Translations under genes and position numbers: made by a program
Part shown: positions 60,311-64,000 of the stretch, piece after piece
Layout: each line of letters opens with the position of its first letter
How positions within the stretch are numbered: the stretch's first letter is position 1
DNA from: Haliscomenobacter sp.
Lineage (GTDB): Bacteria; Bacteroidota; Bacteroidia; Chitinophagales; Saprospiraceae
DNA length: 64,000 nucleotides
NCBI GenBank assembly: GCA_016713275.1
Contig: JADJPL010000003.1
Span: forward strand, 620,001 to 684,000
Direction of reading: 5' to 3'
The notes under the pieces: generated by a model
Told to the model about the DNA's origin: nothing
Database searches by the model: none
The model's input: the letters and a program-made list of their open reading frames with translations, nothing else

Positions 60311-61492
60311 TTAATCCTCCAGTTGAAAGGGGGCGCCTTGGAGAAATTCGAGAAAAATCGCCGCCGCTGCCGCCTCATTCCCACGGTCTAACCCAAGGTG
60401 TTCAACCAGCGAACGCTGCGGATGAAAGAACAGGTGAAATCCATATTCCCCCACCAACTCCAGCGTGTCTTTCCGGACTTTATGGGCCAAGTCGCGGAAA
60501 TCGAATTGAAGCAAGCCCTGGTACAGGAGCCAGTTTTCCCAAAGATGCAGCGCGCCTTTTCCGGGCGCGTGGAAATCCGTGTGGTTGGCAGGAATAGGTT
60601 GCGTGGGGCAAAGCCGGTAATCGTCGTCCAGAAAGTTGGCTTCAAAAGAAATCCGCATGGCTTCGGCGTTGGCTTGGTCGGGGATAGCAGAAATGAGCGG
60701 CATCCAGCCAGCTAGAGACCCAGATATGATCGTATTTCCGGACAACAGATCAACGGCAAAATAGGCGCCGTATTCGGCGTTCCACAGCTTTTCGTTGACG
60801 CTGAATACCGTCAGCTCCTGCAACTCCAGGAGTTCGGGGGCCCCTATACGCAAATACCTCCCCATGTGCAGCAGGGCGGTGTTGGACAAACAGATCAATG
60901 CGTTGAGATAGGGATCCTGAATCTGGAAAAGGGAATCTTTTTCCGTCAGAATGGATACAGCGGATCCTCCGGATGCTGCCCGATGAGCGGGAGCGTTATA
61001 CTGAAAACCAGCTGCAGCCGGAAAGGTTTCTTTCTCTAACAGGTCTTCTGCTTGCACCGGCAGCGGCGCTTCCAGCGGGTGGATCAGACATACCAGCCCG
61101 TTGTCTTCCAGGTCGCGGTTTCGATACCAATACTGTTGGTGTTTCAGGATCTTTGGAAAAAAATGGCGAAGCAGGTCCAACCCGTTTTCCCGGCTGGGGG
61201 CGGATTCGAAAAGGCGCCAAAGCGCCAGCGCCTGGTATGGCCGTTCGAGTAGCAGAGGCGCCGTTGGGAGCGCCGCGCCTGGGACCGACAATGGGATAGC
61301 CCCTGAAGGGAGCTGTTCCTTCAGGGCCTGGTCAAAACATTTCCAGGCATAATTCCAATCCGAATGCGCATAGCCCAGGGCATACACCGCCCACTCCCAG
61401 GAGGTCGTTCTGGAAGGCGGGGCCGTTTCCTGAAAGCGCGAAAAGCCAAAAGCCAGACGCTTTTGGGCTTCGTTCACAAGCTCCTTGTCCAA
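60311..61492 (-). CDS. MGH1/GH63-like alpha/alpha-barrel protein
   Basis: This cytosolic 393-residue protein resembles the helical-barrel domain of mannosylglycerate/glucosylglycerate hydrolases (MGH1-like) and GH63 or trehalase-type enzymes. Seen: WEWAVYALGYAHSDWNYAWK, PSGAIPLSVPG, RPYQALALWRLFE, FPKILKHQQYWYRNRDLEDN with the paired Asp-Asn loop, NALICLSNTALLHMGRYLRI and LWENWLLYQGLLQFDF. There is no signal peptide. The usual family length is 420 or more, so this one is slightly short. Hydrolysis of a small alpha-glycoside osmolyte is possible. It lies outside the glycan operon and is GC-rich. Confidence 0.65.
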   Translation of the reverse strand: MDKELVNEAQKRLAFGFSRFQETAPPSRTTSWEWAVYALGYAHSDWNYAWKCFDQALKEQLPSGAIPLSVPGAALPTAPLLLERPYQALALWRLFESAPSRENGLDLLRHFFPKILKHQQYWYRNRDLEDNGLVCLIHPLEAPLPVQAEDLLEKETFPAAAGFQYNAPAHRAASGGSAVSILTEKDSLFQIQDPYLNALICLSNTALLHMGRYLRIGAPELLELQELTVFSVNEKLWNAEYGAYFAVDLLSGNTIISGSLAGWMPLISAIPDQANAEAMRISFEANFLDDDYRLCPTQPIPANHTDFHAPGKGALHLWENWLLYQGLLQFDFRDLAHKVRKDTLELVGEYGFHLFFHPQRSLVEHLGLDRGNEAAAAAIFLEFLQGAPFQLED

Positions 61493-61717
61493 AATTCCAG
61501 TGTTTAAGTAGCCTCGGAGATAAAAAAGGGGGGGAAATATTTAGTAAATGTAAGAAAGGTTTTTGGATTTGCCGCAGCCGGGTATTCCAGCAGATTCGTT
61601 TTTTTTTGCCGGAATTTCCGTTACTGCGCATTTTTAGTAAATTAGCGATACGGAAGCCATACTCCCTGCTCCCTAATACAAACAACCCTTTTTTCCGAAT
61701 CACAAATAGCGAACTTT

Positions 61718-62182
61718 ATGAAATTCGAAATTTATCAAAGCGAAGGAGGCAAATTCTATTTCCGGCTGAAGGCCTCCAATGGCCAGGTGATTTTATCCAG
61801 CCAGGGGTATGCCGCCAAAGCCAGCGCAATCAACGGCGCCGAGTCGGTGGCGAAGAATGCCGCTTCCCGCGACAATTTTGAAGTGAAGACCGCCTCTGAC
61901 GGCAGCCCGTTCTTTAATCTGCTTTCCGCCGCCAACAAACAGGTGATCGGCACCAGCCAAATGTATTCCTCTTCTGCTGCCATGGAAGGCGGGATCGATT
62001 CGGTGATGCGCACTGCGCCTGAGGCAACGATCGTGGACCTGACGTTGGGGAATAAGGCCTTTTTCGGGCTACCGGCCTGTTTGGCCTGGCTTTTTTACGC
62101 TAAAGGAAAGGGCCTGTCTCAAAAGACCAATCTTTGCCACCGGCATGAAATGTTATTTTCTTCTTTCAATCCTTCGATTTAA
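61718..62182 (+). CDS. YegP-like DUF1508 protein (C-terminal extension probably artefactual)
   Basis: This small protein has two DUF1508 repeats. The first reads FEIYQSEGGKFYFRLKASNG, the second FEVKTASDGSPFFNLLSAAN, each followed by a Gly-x-Ser-x-x-Tyr helix (SSQGYAAKASAINGAESV; TSQMYSSSAAMEGGIDSV). The family usually ends soon after a segment like TIVDLT, about residue 108. Here the frame runs on 45 residues into an inverted-repeat element. One more G in the G4 run at 62047-62050 would give TIVDLTLGE and a stop at 62053-62055, so I think the true end is 62055. The molecular function of the family is not well known; a stress-related role has been suggested. Confidence 0.8.
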   Translation: MKFEIYQSEGGKFYFRLKASNGQVILSSQGYAAKASAINGAESVAKNAASRDNFEVKTASDGSPFFNLLSAANKQVIGTSQMYSSSAAMEGGIDSVMRTAPEATIVDLTLGNKAFFGLPACLAWLFYAKGKGLSQKTNLCHRHEMLFSSFNPSI

Positions 62183-62240
62183 AAAAGAAAATAGTTTTGG
62201 CGGCCAGGGGCAAAGATGGGCCTTTTGAGACAGCCCTTTT
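62107..62240. repeat. 134-bp palindromic element with about 32-bp inverted termini
   Basis: The left arm at 62107-62138 (AAAGGGCCTGTCTCAAAAG...) and the right arm at 62209-62240 are near-perfect inverted copies with only about three differences. The 70-bp centre is itself partly palindromic (TATTTTCTT near 62153 against AAGAAAATA near 62185). The outer GGGC(C)TGTCTCAAAAG sequence looks like a transposon terminal repeat. It could be a MITE, or a strong hairpin ending transcription before purC. No coding capacity is seen. Confidence 0.75.
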
Positions 62241-62317
62241 TCATTCCGGCCCTAAAAAACGGCGCGCAAAGAGAGACAATCGAGGTTTTGCCTTATTTTT
62301 CCACCAAAATCAGTTGC

Positions 62318-63271
62318 ATGGTTCCCGAACAGCACGCTATAAAAGAAACGCATTTTCAGTTTCCCGGCCAGACCGGGTTTTACCTGGGAAAAGTAAGGGA
62401 TGTATACCGGATCGGGGAGTTGCTCGTTATGGTGGCCACCGACCGCATTTCCGCTTTTGATCACATCCTCCCCAGACCTATCCCCTTTAAAGGCCAGGTC
62501 TTGAACCAGACCGCTGCCCATTTCCTGAGGGCTACGGAAGATATCGTACACAACTGGGTGCTGGTATGCCCGGACCCCAATGTGGCTATCGGCTATGCCT
62601 GCGAACCCTTCCGGGTAGAGATGGTGATCCGGGGCTATCTCGCAGGCCATGCCTGGCGGATGTACCAGGCAGGTCACCGCACCCTGTGCGGAGTCCCTAT
62701 GCCCGACGGTATGCGGGAAAACGACCCGTTCCCGGAGCCCATCATCACCCCGAGCACCAAAGCCGCTGAAGGCCACGACGAGGATATCTCCCGGGAGGCG
62801 ATCCTTGCCTCCGGGCTCGTACCGGAAGCCGATTATCTGGAGATGGAAGCCTATACCCGCAAGCTATTTACCCGGGGCTCGGAGATAGCCGCCGGGCAGG
62901 GATTGATCCTCGTCGACACCAAGTACGAATTCGGTAAACGGGGCGAAAAAGTGTTTGTGATCGACGAGATCCATACCCCGGATAGCTCCAGGTATTTTTA
63001 CCTCGACGGCTATGCCGAACGCCAGGAACGGGGCGAAAGGCAAAAGCAACTCTCCAAAGAGTTTGTCCGCGAGTGGCTGATGGAGCGGGATTTTCAAGGG
63101 AAAGAAGGACAGGTGATGCCCGATATGCCCGACGCGTTCGTCTGGGATGTTTCGCTGCGCTATATTCAGTTGTATGAAAAGATTACCGGCATGCCCCTGC
63201 AAAAGCGGGATACCCGCTATATGCAGGAACAGGTATATCACAACGTCCTGGAAAGCCTGCGCAGCCTATAG
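62318..63271 (+). CDS. purC: Phosphoribosylaminoimidazole-succinocarboxamide synthase
   Basis: This cytosolic enzyme joins CAIR and aspartate with ATP in purine synthesis. The ATG at 62318 gives 317 residues beginning MVPEQHAIKETHFQFPGQTG. Landmarks: YLGKVRDVYRIGELLVMVAT, DRISAFDHILPRPIPFKGQV, the SAICAR signature-like region FRVEMVIRGYLAGHAW, PIITPSTKAAEGHDEDISRE, LVDTKYEFGKRGEKVFVIDE and EIHTPDSSRYFYLDGY. The longer open frame upstream runs into the palindromic element and is not likely. The length with a long N-terminal section is normal for Bacteroidota. Its stop overlaps the stop of the convergent gene in a shared CTATAG palindrome. It is a housekeeping gene, so this end of the window is ordinary chromosome. 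Confidence 0.96.
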   Translation: MVPEQHAIKETHFQFPGQTGFYLGKVRDVYRIGELLVMVATDRISAFDHILPRPIPFKGQVLNQTAAHFLRATEDIVHNWVLVCPDPNVAIGYACEPFRVEMVIRGYLAGHAWRMYQAGHRTLCGVPMPDGMRENDPFPEPIITPSTKAAEGHDEDISREAILASGLVPEADYLEMEAYTRKLFTRGSEIAAGQGLILVDTKYEFGKRGEKVFVIDEIHTPDSSRYFYLDGYAERQERGERQKQLSKEFVREWLMERDFQGKEGQVMPDMPDAFVWDVSLRYIQLYEKITGMPLQKRDTRYMQEQVYHNVLESLRSL

Positions 63272-64000
63272 TTGCCGCTCGGCTACATAATCCTCCAGAT
63301 AGGAAAACAGGGGGCACAGCGCCCCTTTGTCGGCGATGGTTGCCCGTTCGAGCACTGGACTGTGGGATTTGAAAAATTCGGGCAGCACGCGGTCCAGAAA
63401 CATTTGTCCAAACGCCGTGGAAGCGTCGCGCGGCATTTCGTTGGGCAGGTTGTCGATAGCCATGACGTCGATGCGATGCTCCTGGTAGGGGGCAACTTCT
63501 TCCCCTGTGTGGGGGTCATACCCATACACCGGGGCGGCAATGGTGGACGGGCGGATCGTCGACGGTACAGACGACACCGGGGCGATGTCGCAGGTGACGT
63601 CGGCTATGGTCCGGATGCGAAAATCAGGTTGGCGCATCATCTCCCGGGTGAAAAAAACCGGCGCCCGGTTGTCCCAGAAAATGCCATTGATGAAGATATC
63701 GGCGGCTGCGGCAAATGGAGCAAAAGCGCTTTCGTACTCGCCGGGGTGCGCGTAGTAATGCCGGGGCTCGAAAGGCAGGCCTTCCTGATGCCGGACATAT
63801 TCCCTCGCCCGCAGCTGCGTAAACACCGCTTCCCTGAAAATCTTTTTGCACGAACGTTTCCGCATCGACCTCCCGGATGCCCATATCGCGAAGCACTTCT
63901 GCCGCCCCGCGGCCTACCCGGCCCGTGCCGGTCAGCACGATCTTTACCGGCGGCCATTGCATATGCCGGTACAGCATTTTGGCTTCTGCGTAATCCCGGC
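63266..64000 (-). CDS. Saccharopine/alanine dehydrogenase-like NAD(P)-binding protein (partial, one frameshift)
   Basis: This is the C-terminal part of a two-domain oxidoreductase related to saccharopine dehydrogenase (lysine-forming) and alanine dehydrogenase. The Rossmann start is VKIVLTGTGRVGRGAAEVLR, then VDAETFVQKDF, where the frame changes near 63838 (an A5 run in 'gcaaaaag'). It resumes REAVFTQLRAREYVR and continues PFAAAADIFINGIFWDNRAP, TIADVTCDIAPVSSVPSTIR and MAIDNLPNEMPRDASTAFGQ, with the end at YVAERQL. The 5' part lies outside the window. The direction of the reaction and substrate cannot be decided from this fragment. It converges on purC, and the two stops overlap. Confidence 0.75.

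Overview
This window looks like a polysaccharide-utilisation region from a Bacteroidota chromosome. The evidence is two SusC/SusD pairs, a hybrid two-component regulator with a beta-propeller sensor, type IX secretion (T9SS) C-terminal sorting domains, and many signal peptides and lipoprotein signals on carbohydrate-active enzymes. A Saprospiria/Lewinella-like or Cytophagia-like member is plausible, but no marker here settles the class. I saw no rRNA, tRNA, transposase or CRISPR array.

Layout: (1) 1-783, minus: DUF1593 nucleoside-hydrolase-like protein, cut by the window edge. (2) 1206-14397, plus: a catabolic run made of a putative glycoside hydrolase, an SSS symporter, a TtuC/isopropylmalate-type dehydrogenase, a cyclase-family hydrolase, a DUF1537 acid-sugar kinase, an MFS acid-sugar transporter, a Gfo/Idh/MocA oxidoreductase, a leaderless GH27, a sulfatase and a lipoprotein GH27. 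(3) 14542-18834: the hybrid two-component regulator. (4) 18844-26923, minus: sulfatase, GH3, ribulokinase, sulfatase. (5) 27220-38019: third GH27, GH43, DUF5060 protein, GH2, GH43 and a T9SS-tagged beta-helix enzyme on alternating strands. (6) 38417-56908, plus: SusC, SusD, SusC, SusD, a surface glycan-binding lipoprotein, a beta-helix glycosidase, sulfatase, Kelch protein, GH2 and GH43. (7) 57216-64000: GC-richer genes that look like ordinary chromosome, including purC, a YegP-like protein, a VIT-domain T9SS protein, an MGH1-like protein and a saccharopine-dehydrogenase-like protein.

The likely logic is that SusC/SusD and the binding lipoprotein capture a sulfated, branched glycan. Exported sulfatases, GH27, GH2, GH43, GH3 and beta-helix enzymes trim it. 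SSS and MFS carriers import the products, and a cytosolic set (GH27, Gfo/Idh/MocA, dehydrogenase, cyclase-family enzyme, DUF1537 kinase, ribulokinase) brings unusual sugars or sugar acids into central metabolism. The regulator probably senses a released oligosaccharide in the periplasm. A sulfated galactan or arabinogalactan, perhaps algal, fits the enzyme list, but that is inference.

Two points need care. About fifteen genes carry one or two frame changes, many at short homopolymers, while the longest genes are intact. This looks more like uncorrected long-read error than gene decay, so broken genes are given as full-length CDS with the break noted. The most interesting biology is the trio of divergent GH27 enzymes, whose galactose-binding Asp pair is altered, and the acid-sugar operon, where an isopropylmalate-type dehydrogenase sits where PdxA2 would be expected.
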